A stretch of DNA of 64,000 nucleotides, taken from Calliphora vicina. Its lineage: Eukaryota > Arthropoda > Insecta > Diptera > Calliphoridae. The notes under the pieces were generated by a model. The model searched no databases, was not told the origin of the DNA, and worked only from the letters and a program-made list of their open reading frames with translations. The stretch is from contig NC_088780.1 of assembly GCF_958450345.1 (NCBI RefSeq), positions 26,807,667 through 26,871,666 on the forward strand, given 5' to 3'. Positions 55,916 to 64,000 of this stretch are shown here, in pieces (the stretch's first letter is position 1; the number at the start of each line of letters is the position of its first letter). Made by a program: the position numbers and the translations under genes.

Positions 55916-57306
55916 ACAACTGTTTTAATTTCTGGTAAATTCATTTGAAGCCATATATTGAGCAGTCGTTTTTAATACCGTTTAAAATGAATTCCCATAT
56001 AGGTAATTTCGTTAGTTATTTTGCACGAAACCCCCTTAAACAATATACATTTTATTCTTTTAGTAACACAAACGCCAACTTGTGCGTGTAGTTTCTTCAA
56101 TTGTAGGATTTTATATTTGGTACCCTACAACAAATAAGATAAGAATTTAAATTCAGTGAATAACTGAATTGAACTTCAAGATGATCGAAACTTGCGTTCA
56201 CTTGTAAATGGCCACATAGTAGAGTATCCTGAATGACATCCTAATACCGATGAGTCTCAGTTAATTGTACATAGAAATGTTGCTGAATCTTAATTAGCAT
56301 CACTCCTTGATAGAGTTGTATTAAGCGTATGCTGGGGTCCAATTTATCCTATTTAAATAATAATTCAGAAACTACAGTAAACTGTATTATTTATAAAAAT
56401 AATCATGAGTTCGATGTGGACTTTGGGCTTTAACACTCATCTCACCCTCAAAAAAATTACGTTGAACAAAATCCTTATAAGTTTTTTTTTTTTAATAGGT
56501 TACTGTTTACTTTACATGATAGTCATGCTATTCTGCATACTCATCTTTAATAATTTAGCTCTCTATACAGCATATTCTATTCGTTCTTACCGATTTTTGC
56601 ATCACCAATTTAACTCCCATTTTGCCTTCAATTCATAGAATTCCATTTCAAATACAAACATAGATTACTTCAGTTAACAGTTTAGCTTTGGCCGCAATCA
56701 AATTCATTTGATTTTTGTAACTGCTGTATGTTTTCGAAAAAATGCCTGTGAGTGTATTTACCACCACCAATATACTTACATGCATGTATACGTACTCGTA
56801 CTTTGAAGTATGTGTTTAGCAAAGTCAGGCGAAAACACATGGTGAATAACTGAACTCTTGTATATTAGGGTACAATTTTATGTCAAAATTTAAATGTTCA
56901 AAAAAATTCGTTTTGGAGATTATAAAATTATTTTAAGTGGAAAATAAAATAGCTTTCGCTATATAATATACTAAACGCACTTAATTTGTTTCTGTATTTT
57001 TGATATATCTTTGTTGTTCTCATCCAAAATCAAAATTTAACTTTTTTAATAAGAGACAACTTAACGGTACTTTTTAAAAGTTTTTTTCTTATTCTTGTTG
57101 TTTGCCTTAATTATGCGTTCTTGGTTCTATTTTAAGTGGAAGATTCGTATAAACGCAGACGTGAAATTTGTTTTTAAAAAAGTTACCAAAAATAAAATAT
57201 TATCAATTTTAGTTTTTTTTTCAACCAAATGTACGTTTCTAATAGTAACATCTCAATTTACTGCAACTTTTTCTATTTGAATCAATAAATTTCATCACTT
57301 TTAAAG
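55916..57306. other. AT-rich stretch; part may be the 5' end of the Tc1 element
   Basis: A 77-codon frame at 56405-56638 is hydrophobic but AT-driven and has no recognisable family. ACTAAACGCACTTAATTTG at 56973-56991 resembles ATTAAAGTGCGTTTAT near 61728 in reverse, so the Tc1 terminal region may start around there. Exact ends are not resolved. Confidence 0.35.
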
Positions 57307-57871
57307 GTGCCCAAGAGAACTTTTTTGTCCGATCAAGAAAAGATTCAAATTAAATTTTTTCACGACCAAGGATGTTTCAATAGAGAAATTGGACGTAAAA
57401 TCGATCGTTCGGGAAGTGTGGTGCGAAATTTCTTGAAGAAAGGTCAAAATTATGGAGTTCGCAAACCTACAAAGGGAAATTCAAGAAGAAGACAACTTAA
57501 TCTAATAAAACAAGAAGCAACCCGCAACAAATTGAATTCCACACAAATAAAGAATTGAATCAAATCTTCCAGTGACTTCCAAAAACGTTGCACACATTTT
57601 ACAAAACGATGAAAATATAAAACGGAAAAAACTGAAATGTAAATCAACGATAAAAAAGCACTATAAAGAAAATCGTCTAGAATTCTTAAGAAAATATATG
57701 AAATGGACAGATGAGTGGAAAAAAGTAATTTTCTTTGACGAAAAAAATTTAATTTAGACTATTGGTGCTAACTCATACTCATGCTATTGGCACGATTTGA
57801 GATCAAGCGATGTTCGGATGTCAAAACGTAATTTCGGTGGTGACAGTGTTATGGTTTGGATAGCGTTTTTT
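57307..57871 (+). pseudogene. Tc1 transposase pseudogene, 5' part
   Basis: Residues 2 onward read PKRTFLSDQEKIQIKFFHDQ, then CFNREIGRKIDRSGSVVRNF (helix-turn-helix), and after a frameshift near 57550 TSKNVAHILQNDENIKRKKL, EFLRKYMKWTDEWKKVIFFD and EK. The aspartate in FFDEK is the expected first catalytic residue. A stop follows, then YWHDLRSSDVRMSKRNFGGD and VMVWIAFF before the RTE insertion. The position of the start codon is GTG (57307-57309) where relatives have ATG. The rest lies at 61337-61712. Confidence 0.82.
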
Positions 57872-57898
57872 GCAATTATATATTAATTCCTGTTGTTC

Positions 57899-60877
57899 CT
57901 ATAAGGAGCATAGGGCCGTAACTAGTTCGTTCCATTCGGATCTGTCGTATGCAATGGCTTTAGTTTCCCTCCAGCTTTTACGAATTCTCGTCAATTCCAC
58001 ATCAATCTGCCGCTTCCATGTATGAGCAGGTCGACCTCTACGCCTGCTTCCCTGGGGATTCCATTCGATTGCCTGCTTAGCAATATCATTATCATCTTTA
58101 CGAAGTGTGTGACCTATCCACTTCCATTTGCGTTTACATAGTTCCGTTTGTATTGGAATTTGGTGAGTTGTTTCCCAAAGACGAGAGTTGGATATTGTAT
58201 TTGGCCAATATATTTTAAGAAGTATACGAAGACAGTTGTTGGTGAAAACTTGCATAGATTGAACATCAGAGCTGGCGGCATTCCATGTTTCACAACCATA
58301 TAGTAGAACTGACTTTACGTTGGAGTTAAAGATTTTGAGCTTCGTCCTTTGTGAAATATTGGACGATTTCCACACGTTAGTCAACATTCCAAATGCTTGC
58401 CTTGCTTTCTTTACGCGCGCCGAAATATCTGCGCTGGAGCCGCCCTGCCTGTCAATTATGCTTCCAAGGTAATAAAAGGATTCTACCTCCTCAAGTTGTG
58501 TGCCACCAATGTGAAAAGGGGTATTATTTTCGGTAAAAATGCGCATTATTTTCGTTTTACCGATGTTTATTCTCAGACCAGCAGTCAGGGCATGTTCGAC
58601 AATTTTGCGCAACTTGTGTTCCATACCAGCATGTGAATGTGTGAGGAGACAAATATCGTCAGCATAGTCAAGGTCTTCAAGTCTATCTTGAAGGCCCCAC
58701 ACAATTCCATTTCTTGATGTTGTAGCTTGTTGCATAATGACATCTAGCACAATATTAAAGAGAAGTGGCGAGAGCACACATCCCTGGCGGACTCCTTTAC
58801 CGATGTTTATCTTATCAGATAGTTCATTTTCATGCAATATTCTGCATGTTGCATTAGCATAAATAGATTTTATGAGAGAGATCAGCTGTTGTGGCACTCC
58901 CTTACAGGCTAACGCGTTCCAAATTGCTGTATGGTTGAGCGTGTCAAACGCCTTTTCAAAATCTATAAAAAGGAGATATAATGGGGATCTCCATTCAACG
59001 GACTGCTCGACTATTATCCTGAGACTGTTGACATGGTCAACACAGGATTTTCCACGGCGGAAACCGGCTTGTTCCCTCCTCATACCGGGAGAGATTGCAT
59101 CACAAACCCTTTTCTTGATAATGTGGGCAATAACCTTAAACAGCATATTCAAAAGAGTGATACCCCTCCAGTTACTACGTTCTGATAAGTCTCCTTTTTT
59201 CGGTATTTTTATGATTACACCTTCCAAGAGTGAATCTGGTAAATACTTGGAAGACCAAAATCCATCCATGAGCGGTAGCAGTAGTTTCGAGCTTGTCATT
59301 GGATCGACCAGCAGCAATTCGGGATGGATATTGTCCAGGCCTGGAGATTTGTTGGTTTTCAATGCTTTTATAGCTTCACATATTTCGGGAATAGAGGGAC
59401 ATTCCTTGTTGATATTTTGGTTAACCTCATGTGACTCGCAGTCGCACAGTGCTTGATCATGTGTGTTGGGGGTTTGCGCTAGCATGTTCCTGTAAAAATC
59501 GGTCCAAAGCTGCATTTGTTTATCCTTTGATGTTGTTAACTCCCCATTGTCATCTTTTAAGGGCCTTCCACCGAGTACAGGGGTCTTTGTTAGTTTACGT
59601 ATTGCTCCATACAAATCTCTGCTCCGATTTGTTTCCGCAGCCTTTTGCGCATCTTTGGCAATATTTTCCGCCCAACGTCTCTTATCGCGTCTTGCGCTTT
59701 TCTTGACAGCTCGATCTAGATTAGAATGCTTCACCTGACTTGTCATCTTAGCGAGGCGTGTTTTGGAGGTGTTAATGTCATTCTTTGCTGCTTTTCTTTC
59801 CTCCACCAGCTTCCATGTTTCCTCAGACATCCATTCCTTCCGTCCCTTCACTTTGAAACCTATATTCTGAACTGCTGTGTCGGCCAACAGGTGTTCAAGT
59901 TTCGCCCAGCTATATTCAGGGGAAGTAATATAGCTTGGCATTGCGGTTTCCAATGTTTCGGTGTACTTCTTAGCAACGCCGGGATCCTTCAGTTTATTTA
60001 TGTCGAATTTGACCCTTGACGATGTTTTGTTCCTCCTTATAGCAGCGACTTTCATTCGGAGTGTGGCAATTACTAAGTGGTGATCACTGGCAATGTCGGC
60101 CCCTCTCTTATTACGTACGTCTAAAAGAGACCCCCGCCATTTCCGGCTGATGGTGATGTGATCAATTTGGTTTTCGGTCACATGGTCAGATGAAATCCAA
60201 GTAACCTTGTGAATTCTCTTGTGAGGAAATAGTGTGCCACCAATGACGAGCGAGTTTGTAGTACACATTTCGGTAAATAGTTCGCCATTTTCCGTCATTC
60301 TCCCTAAGCCATGTCTGCCCATCGTGCTCCCCATACTGTAGTTTTCAGCACCAACTTGCGCATTGAAATCGCCTATGACCATTAGTATGTCCCCGCGATT
60401 AACAGTAGCCAAAACCCCTTCAAGTTGCCTATAGAATGCATCCTTTATTGACCTTTCCGATGTTTCAGTAGGAGCGTAACACTGGATGCATGTTAGTCTT
60501 CTAGCTCTGGTGTTAAATGTGGCAGTTATTATTCGATCCGAGCATGGTTGCCAACTTACAAGTGCTCGACGAGTTTCCTTCGAGAGTAAAAACCCTACAC
60601 CACTTGCGCTAACTTCGTCCGCCCTTCTTCCAGAGTACAGCAGGGTTAGACCATCACTGGTCCTGTGTTCTCCTGAATCAGACCAACGCAGCTCGCTAAT
60701 GCCAAGTAGTGCCAGTTCATAATCTTTGAACTCCTTACATAGTTGTTCCAGTCTGGATGGGTGTAAAAGCGTCCTTACGTTCCATATTCCTATTCGTGTC
60801 CGTTTTTTCATGCCAAAGTTCGTCAACATATCCGGTTGTATTTCATTTTCTTCATTCGTTACGGTTTCATTAATCAT
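57899..60877 (-). CDS. RTE-like endonuclease / reverse transcriptase, intact
   Basis: This 992-residue protein makes and inserts DNA copies of its own RNA by target-primed reverse transcription. Domains in order: apurinic-type endonuclease about 27-270 (GIWNVRTL at 30; catalytic-type glutamate in GISELRW at 62; GDFNAQVG from 169; SDHH near 264); a basic linker to about 490; reverse transcriptase about 500-790 (KSPGLDNIHPE, RGITLLNMLFKV, QAGFRRGKSC at 603, LFIDFEKAFD with the first catalytic aspartate near 639, GVRQGCVLSPLLFN near 695, YADD at 738-741); and a C-terminal region with YLGS, LLYGCETW near 860, IGHTLRKDD, RRRGRPAHTW near 947 and a final DRSEWNELV block. All key residues I can check are present with no stop. 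Met1 or Met17 may start translation; both precede the endonuclease. Clade assignment to RTE is from motif wording, not a tree. Confidence 0.93.
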   Translation of the reverse strand: MINETVTNEENEIQPDMLTNFGMKKRTRIGIWNVRTLLHPSRLEQLCKEFKDYELALLGISELRWSDSGEHRTSDGLTLLYSGRRADEVSASGVGFLLSKETRRALVSWQPCSDRIITATFNTRARRLTCIQCYAPTETSERSIKDAFYRQLEGVLATVNRGDILMVIGDFNAQVGAENYSMGSTMGRHGLGRMTENGELFTEMCTTNSLVIGGTLFPHKRIHKVTWISSDHVTENQIDHITISRKWRGSLLDVRNKRGADIASDHHLVIATLRMKVAAIRRNKTSSRVKFDINKLKDPGVAKKYTETLETAMPSYITSPEYSWAKLEHLLADTAVQNIGFKVKGRKEWMSEETWKLVEERKAAKNDINTSKTRLAKMTSQVKHSNLDRAVKKSARRDKRRWAENIAKDAQKAAETNRSRDLYGAIRKLTKTPVLGGRPLKDDNGELTTSKDKQMQLWTDFYRNMLAQTPNTHDQALCDCESHEVNQNINKECPSIPEICEAIKALKTNKSPGLDNIHPELLLVDPMTSSKLLLPLMDGFWSSKYLPDSLLEGVIIKIPKKGDLSERSNWRGITLLNMLFKVIAHIIKKRVCDAISPGMRREQAGFRRGKSCVDHVNSLRIIVEQSVEWRSPLYLLFIDFEKAFDTLNHTAIWNALACKGVPQQLISLIKSIYANATCRILHENELSDKINIGKGVRQGCVLSPLLFNIVLDVIMQQATTSRNGIVWGLQDRLEDLDYADDICLLTHSHAGMEHKLRKIVEHALTAGLRINIGKTKIMRIFTENNTPFHIGGTQLEEVESFYYLGSIIDRQGGSSADISARVKKARQAFGMLTNVWKSSNISQRTKLKIFNSNVKSVLLYGCETWNAASSDVQSMQVFTNNCLRILLKIYWPNTISNSRLWETTHQIPIQTELCKRKWKWIGHTLRKDDNDIAKQAIEWNPQGSRRRGRPAHTWKRQIDVELTRIRKSWRETKAIAYDRSEWNELVTALCSL

Positions 60878-61330
60878 TTAAGCTTCGGATGATTAGCGGA
60901 TTGGGCTAAAGCATCCTAGACTGGTGCTAGGGCTGCTAGCTAAGCCTACCAGACAGGCACGGAGAACATCCGAACACATTTATATAGCGAGCCGCTTGAT
61001 GCAAGAACAGACGCCCGCTTGCAGCTGTACCAAATCGGCACACCCTGCAGTAGCTAATGGTTTTGGATGGCGCCAATGACTCGCCATGTCATTTCGAGTA
61101 TCATTGACACTCAGAATTTAGGTGGAGACCGGTGCAACCCGGTATCCCTCTGAGACTCTACTCTCGAAACCGCTGATTGTCCGCGACTGCATAAAGCAGC
61201 TACCCCACATATCTGTGGGACGTACCACTATCCGCAACCTGTGACGCGTCCGGTAGCATTCAGCTATGCTTCCCACAGGCAGATAATAAATCGGGCACCA
61301 TCATAGATGGTAATGTCCGAATTATTATCC
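60878..61330 (-). promoter_or_regulatory. 5' untranslated region of the RTE element with terminal hairpin
   Basis: About 450 bp, GC-richer than the neighbourhood. The first 49 bases (61330 to 61282) fold into a long hairpin: GATAATAA and TCGG pair with CCGA and TTATTATC around an inner ACCATC/GATGGT hairpin. A TATATAAATGTG word lies at about 60978-60989. RTE and related LINEs usually carry internal promoters in this region, but which part drives transcription cannot be seen. Confidence 0.55.
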
Positions 61331-61336
61331 GCAATT

Positions 61337-61712
61337 GGGCGGAAGTCGAAAATAAGTTTTGTTCCGACAAAAATGAATAGTGCGATTTATAACAAACTGT
61401 TGGAAGATGCTCTTCTCTAATTTATGGATGAAAAAATGGATGAAGATTGCATATTCCAACAAGATAATTCTAAGCAATAGAAATCATGGTTTAAAACTCA
61501 ATGGATAACTTGTGGGGATACATGGCCCGTAAAGTTTATGCAAATAATGCCCAGAATGAAAGCATAATGACTGTGATAGAGCTGAAACTAAGAATCAAAT
61601 AAGTCTGGTAGGAAATTGATTCCGATCTGCTTAAAAAATTAGTGGAATCAATGCCAGACCGTAGTTTTGAAACAATCCATAACAAAGGATCATCCACACA
61701 TTATTAATAATG
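61337..61712 (+). pseudogene. Tc1 transposase pseudogene, 3' part
   Basis: Continues from 57871 after the RTE insertion: GRKSKISFVPTKMNSAIYNK, then LLEDALL and FMDEKMDEDCIFQQDNS with the second catalytic aspartate. Soon after, the expected PDLNPIENLWG block is shortened to SMDNLWGYMARKVYA, so the third catalytic glutamate is replaced or deleted. ESIMTVIELKLRIK and LLKKLVESMPDRSF end the protein. Stops occur in all frames between these pieces. Confidence 0.8.
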
Positions 61713-61881
61713 CTACAGTGGCCCATAAATTAAAGTGCGTTTATAGAAAAATACCCTTAAAAGTGGCTGTTAATCTCGAAAATTAAGTAAAAAAATAAAT
61801 AAAGCACAAATTAATTTTTTTTGTAAACAATATTTTAAGTGAAGTCTTAACTAATTTAATAAAAAAATTTGTAGCCCCCTA
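61713..61881. other. 3' flank of the Tc1 pseudogene
   Basis: CAGTGGCCCATAAATTAAAG at 61713 looks like a Tc1 terminus but reads inward to the right, not outward as a right end should. It may belong to a second element or to a rearrangement. GTGCGTTTATAGGAATATGC, a related word, appears at 63395 beyond the next element. Confidence 0.3.
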
Positions 61882-62225
61882 CACAGAAAAAAATGGTAAC
61901 AGTTATTAAGTAATTAAAAAAAATTGTTTAACATGTGATTTAAATTTTCAATATTTTTTTTATTTAATATGATTTTTTAATATTCATACCAACAATTTAT
62001 TTTAGATATTTATTAACAATTTCCGTTGTTAAAATTCAAAGGGAATATTATATTGAAAATAACAAAAAAAAAATGTGTCAAGAAAATTAAAATTAAAGAA
62101 AAATATACATTTTTTCTTTTATAAATTATGAAGAAATTGGATTAAGTTTAATATGAAACTATAATCTATCACTATTGGCTAAAAAATTGGACATTGGTTT
62201 TATATACAAAACTTTTTTTCAACAG

Positions 62226-62314
62226 GATTGCAAGTGGACTCTTTTCGTCATCAAATGCGTTGAGTGTAAAAGGAACTCATTCAAGAACAATACTGGAGGA
62301 ACAATCTGTAGAAG
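62226..62314 (+). other. Exon-like segment
   Basis: An 89-bp stretch preceded by a pyrimidine-rich acceptor (ACTTTTTTTCAACAG ending at 62225) and followed by a donor (GAAG then GTAATA at 62315). It is open in two of three plus frames, one reading IASGLFSSSNALSVKGTHSR. Composition differs from the AT-rich element around it. It may be an exon of the element's own gene or a captured host exon; neither is shown. Confidence 0.35.
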
Positions 62315-62386
62315 GTAATATTGATCGTAGTAATGGTTCAAAAGGTGAGAAAGTGGATATTTTCATAAAATATACACAACATTAAT

Positions 62387-63035
62387 TCCTTTAGTTCATA
62401 TAAGGAGAATCAACAAAATATTTCCAATCGTTTATATTTGATTCTAGGTTCTTAATTTCATTCCAGCTTTTTTCTGCTCGCGAAGCCTCTATCTCTAACT
62501 GTCTTCAGCAAGTGTGGGCAGGCAGTCCTCTCCTGCTATGTTGCGGATTACATCTCCTATCTCCTTGTGGTCTTCGCAATGCGTGGCCAATCCATCGCTA
62601 TTTCCTTCTCAAAACTTCGGAATGTATTTGGCATTGATGTGTGACTGTCCAGTGGTGTGTGTTCGATATCCAGTTGAGCCAGTAGAATTTTAGTGTTCTT
62701 CTTAGGCATTTGTTGGTGAAAACTTGCAAAGTATTTACGTCTCTAGCAGCCATATTACACGTTTCACAGCCATATCTTAGTGCGGAGATTGATGGTGATT
62801 TCCATATTGTGTTTATTTGGCCGAAAACTTGCCGAGCTCTCATGGTGCGATTTGAGACATCATCAGAAGAGCCTCCAGTCGATGTTATGCTGCTACCTAA
62901 GTAGCAAAATTTGGTGCACGTGCTGTAGTTGGATGTTTGTAAAGAGAATGGCTGGTTGGATGTTGCATTTACTCGCATTACCTTCGCCTTATTTATATTT
63001 ATTGAGAGTCCTGCTTCTTTTGTTATTATCATAAT
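62387..63035 (-). pseudogene. 5'-truncated RTE-like LINE copy
   Basis: The 144-codon minus-strand frame (62598-63032) aligns with residues of about 760-915 of the intact RTE protein: ININKAKVMRV, FCYLGSSITSTGGSSDDVS, RARQVFGQINTIWKS, LRYGCETCNMAARDV and TNKCLR. About 15 residues found in the intact protein are missing before YGCET. The C-terminal part continues in other frames (RR..R.LPAHTC, ..KSWNEIKN). It ends with the same GGAATTAAT tail as the intact element. The two proteins clearly differ, so this is a separate subfamily or an old copy. Confidence 0.85.
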
Positions 63036-63424
63036 TTGTAAATTTGTTTAAAATAATAAAAAAAAAATAATTCAAACCATGAAATTGCATTTTTCATTAA
63101 TATAAGGAAAAGCTATTGCAGATATTAATTAACTAGTAACAATATAATTATTCAATATTACAAACCTATTGTTAAAATTTTACTGTTGACTGTTAACAAT
63201 TTAATTGTTTAATTTCACAAACTCGTTGTTAAAATTTATTGTTGAGAGTTAACAATTTTAAATAACAAAAATATTTTTTGTATCTACATAATCGGTTGTT
63301 GGTGCCTTAATATGACAACTGATTTGTCGTAATTTTTTTCTGTGTAAATATGTTCTTGTATAATTTTTAAAATTTTTAAAAAAAAAAGTTTTGTGCGTTT
63401 ATAGGAATATGCACCAGTGTATAT

Positions 63425-63780
63425 TGTTAAGTTTTTACCTTTTAAAAGCGGTGGTTTATTTCCTTTAAGTAAATCTAATTCTGTATATTGTAAATAAAAG
63501 CAGTTTAGTAGTTTTTTTTTACAACAATTTAAATAGTCACTTGCTTTTAATACACGCACTTGTATTAAACACTTTACAATGTACAAGAATACAATAGTAA
63601 TGTAGTTGACGTTAATTCCAAGAGTGGCCATAAAGTGAACTAAAGTGATAAAGTGAACTAATTGCAACCCGCTGCCACTATTTATATACACAGTGCCATC
63701 TTCCAACAGTTTCATAAATTATCTTAACGGACAAAACTAGAATGTTATATTTCTAGAATTTGAGACATAGAAAATCCAAA
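63425..63780 (-). mobile_element. LTR related to the solo LTR at 50832
   Basis: Starts TGTTAAGTTTTTACCTTTTA and runs collinear with the solo LTR (TGGTTTATTTCCTTTAA, GTAAATAAAAGCAGTTTAGT). The TATAAATAG box reads on the minus strand at 63678-63686. After the box the match fades, and the far end cannot be fixed in this window. A frame overlapping it (63284-63715) has no recognisable motif and I do not count it as a gene. Confidence 0.6.
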
Positions 63781-64000
63781 AATTTAAAGAAGATACACCC
63801 TAATGTTAATACTTTACTTATATAAAGTATGTTTATATGTTTAGGGGTGCGTGCGTGTGTCTGAGTAGTAAAACGTTATTTTCCCATATGTCCACCATAA
63901 TGGTAAATGGTAATGTTTTATTGTGCGTAGACCTCTCCTCCACTACTTATGGGAACATTTACACAATGCAACCAGTTACTTTACCAAAAAGCAAAAACAA
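63781..64000. other. Window end, nothing recognised
   Basis: A short GTGCGTGCGTGTGT tract lies near 63846-63860. No feature supported. Confidence 0.4.

Larger units (their letters stand above)
57878..61330 (-). mobile_element. Full-length RTE-like non-LTR retrotransposon
   Basis: A 3453-bp insertion on the minus strand that splits a Tc1 pseudogene. The 6-bp target duplication GCAATT lies at 57872-57877 and 61331-61336, and the Tc1 reading resumes across it. Layout: about 450 bp of 5' untranslated sequence (61330 to 60878), one uninterrupted 992-codon frame, and a very short 3' tail of about 21 bp ending GGAATTAATATAT. There is no long poly(A), which fits RTE-type elements. GC content is visibly higher than the flanks. 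A 5'-truncated relative lies at 62387-63035 and shares the GGAATTAAT tail. Confidence 0.88.
61882..63344. mobile_element. TA-flanked CACAGAAAAAAA element, 1.46 kb, with exon-like segment and nested RTE piece
   Basis: Ends CACAGAAAAAAATGG and ATTTTTTTCTGTG, flanked by TA on both sides. It belongs with 39811-40256 and 40768-42653. Subterminal GTTAACAATTTTAA-like words repeat near the right end and, more weakly, near the left. No transposase is recognised. It holds an exon-like segment (62226-62314) and a truncated RTE copy (62387-63035). Confidence 0.8.

Noticed and set aside
57307..57309. GTG as a genuine start of the Tc1 transposase
   Set aside because: Eukaryotic nuclear genes rarely start at GTG, and the gene is frameshifted and interrupted; a mutated ATG is simpler.
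58872..59456. 194-codon plus-strand frame
   Set aside because: Antisense shadow of the intact RTE protein, as are the other plus-strand frames between 58397 and 60722.
61282..61330. HDV-like self-cleaving ribozyme at the RTE 5' end
   Set aside because: Only a nested hairpin is visible; I could not place the P1-P2-P3 pseudoknot with its catalytic cytosine. Kept only as a structured 5' end.
63284..63715. 143-codon minus-strand frame as a gene
   Set aside because: It runs across the end of a TA-flanked element and into an LTR, with AT-driven composition and no motif.

Overview
This is eukaryotic, strongly AT-rich DNA that looks like intergenic or deep intronic sequence from a higher fly. A calyptrate (blowfly or housefly-like) genome is my inference. 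It rests on the mix of mobile elements: RTE, jockey-like and LOA/R1-like LINEs, Tc1, mariner and hAT transposons, BEL/Pao debris, Helitrons, and abundant DINE-1-like repeats carrying a GTCC/GGCT microsatellite. I see no bacterial-type operon, CRISPR array, rRNA or tRNA. Only one stretch (28250-28444, minus strand) reads like the first coding exon of a possible host gene, with a clean signal peptide. It is unconfirmed.

Layout. 1-5.6 kb: small inverted-repeat elements, a hAT remnant, a DINE-like copy, an LTR fragment and a mariner remnant. 6-10.8 kb: a 487-bp palindromic MITE, a 1.4-kb hAT copy with a perfect 8-bp target duplication, and a short Helitron. 11-15 kb: three family-1 DINE-like copies, one inserted in a family-2 copy, and a mariner remnant. 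15.8-17.9 kb: a dead LINE and a 35-bp minisatellite. 19.9-22.3 kb: a 2.3-kb hAT copy holding two younger elements. 22.3-27.9 kb: family-3 repeats, a transposase remnant and a dead LINE with RNase H. 29-35 kb: inverted-repeat element, Helitron end, Tc1 pseudogene, another hAT element and mariner remnant. 36-39 kb: a dead LINE split by two inverted-repeat elements. 39.8-44.8 kb: palindromic MITEs, a nest of elements and more DINE-like copies. 45-52.5 kb: LINE RNase H, a second Tc1 copy, family-3 repeats, a solo LTR and BEL/Pao debris. 54-64 kb: a piggyBac-like MITE, mariner debris, a Tc1 pseudogene split by an intact full-length RTE element, a TA-flanked element with an exon-like segment, and another LTR.

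The best-preserved gene is the 992-residue endonuclease/reverse transcriptase of the RTE-type element (57899-60877, minus). It sits in a 3.45-kb insertion with a 6-bp target duplication and no visible coding damage, so it is probably recent and may be competent. Almost every other coding stretch is broken. The nesting gives a relative chronology: older hAT, Tc1 and family-2 elements are the hosts, and family-1 DINE-like copies, MITEs and RTE are the younger inserts.

I did not find a convincing new multi-gene system. The most unusual structures are the DINE-like family built from about 152-bp units, two repeat families that share a terminus but carry different hairpins, the element whose terminal motif recurs six times, and the exon-like segment inside a TA-flanked element. 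Repeat boundaries were read by eye and may be off by several bases unless a target duplication is given.
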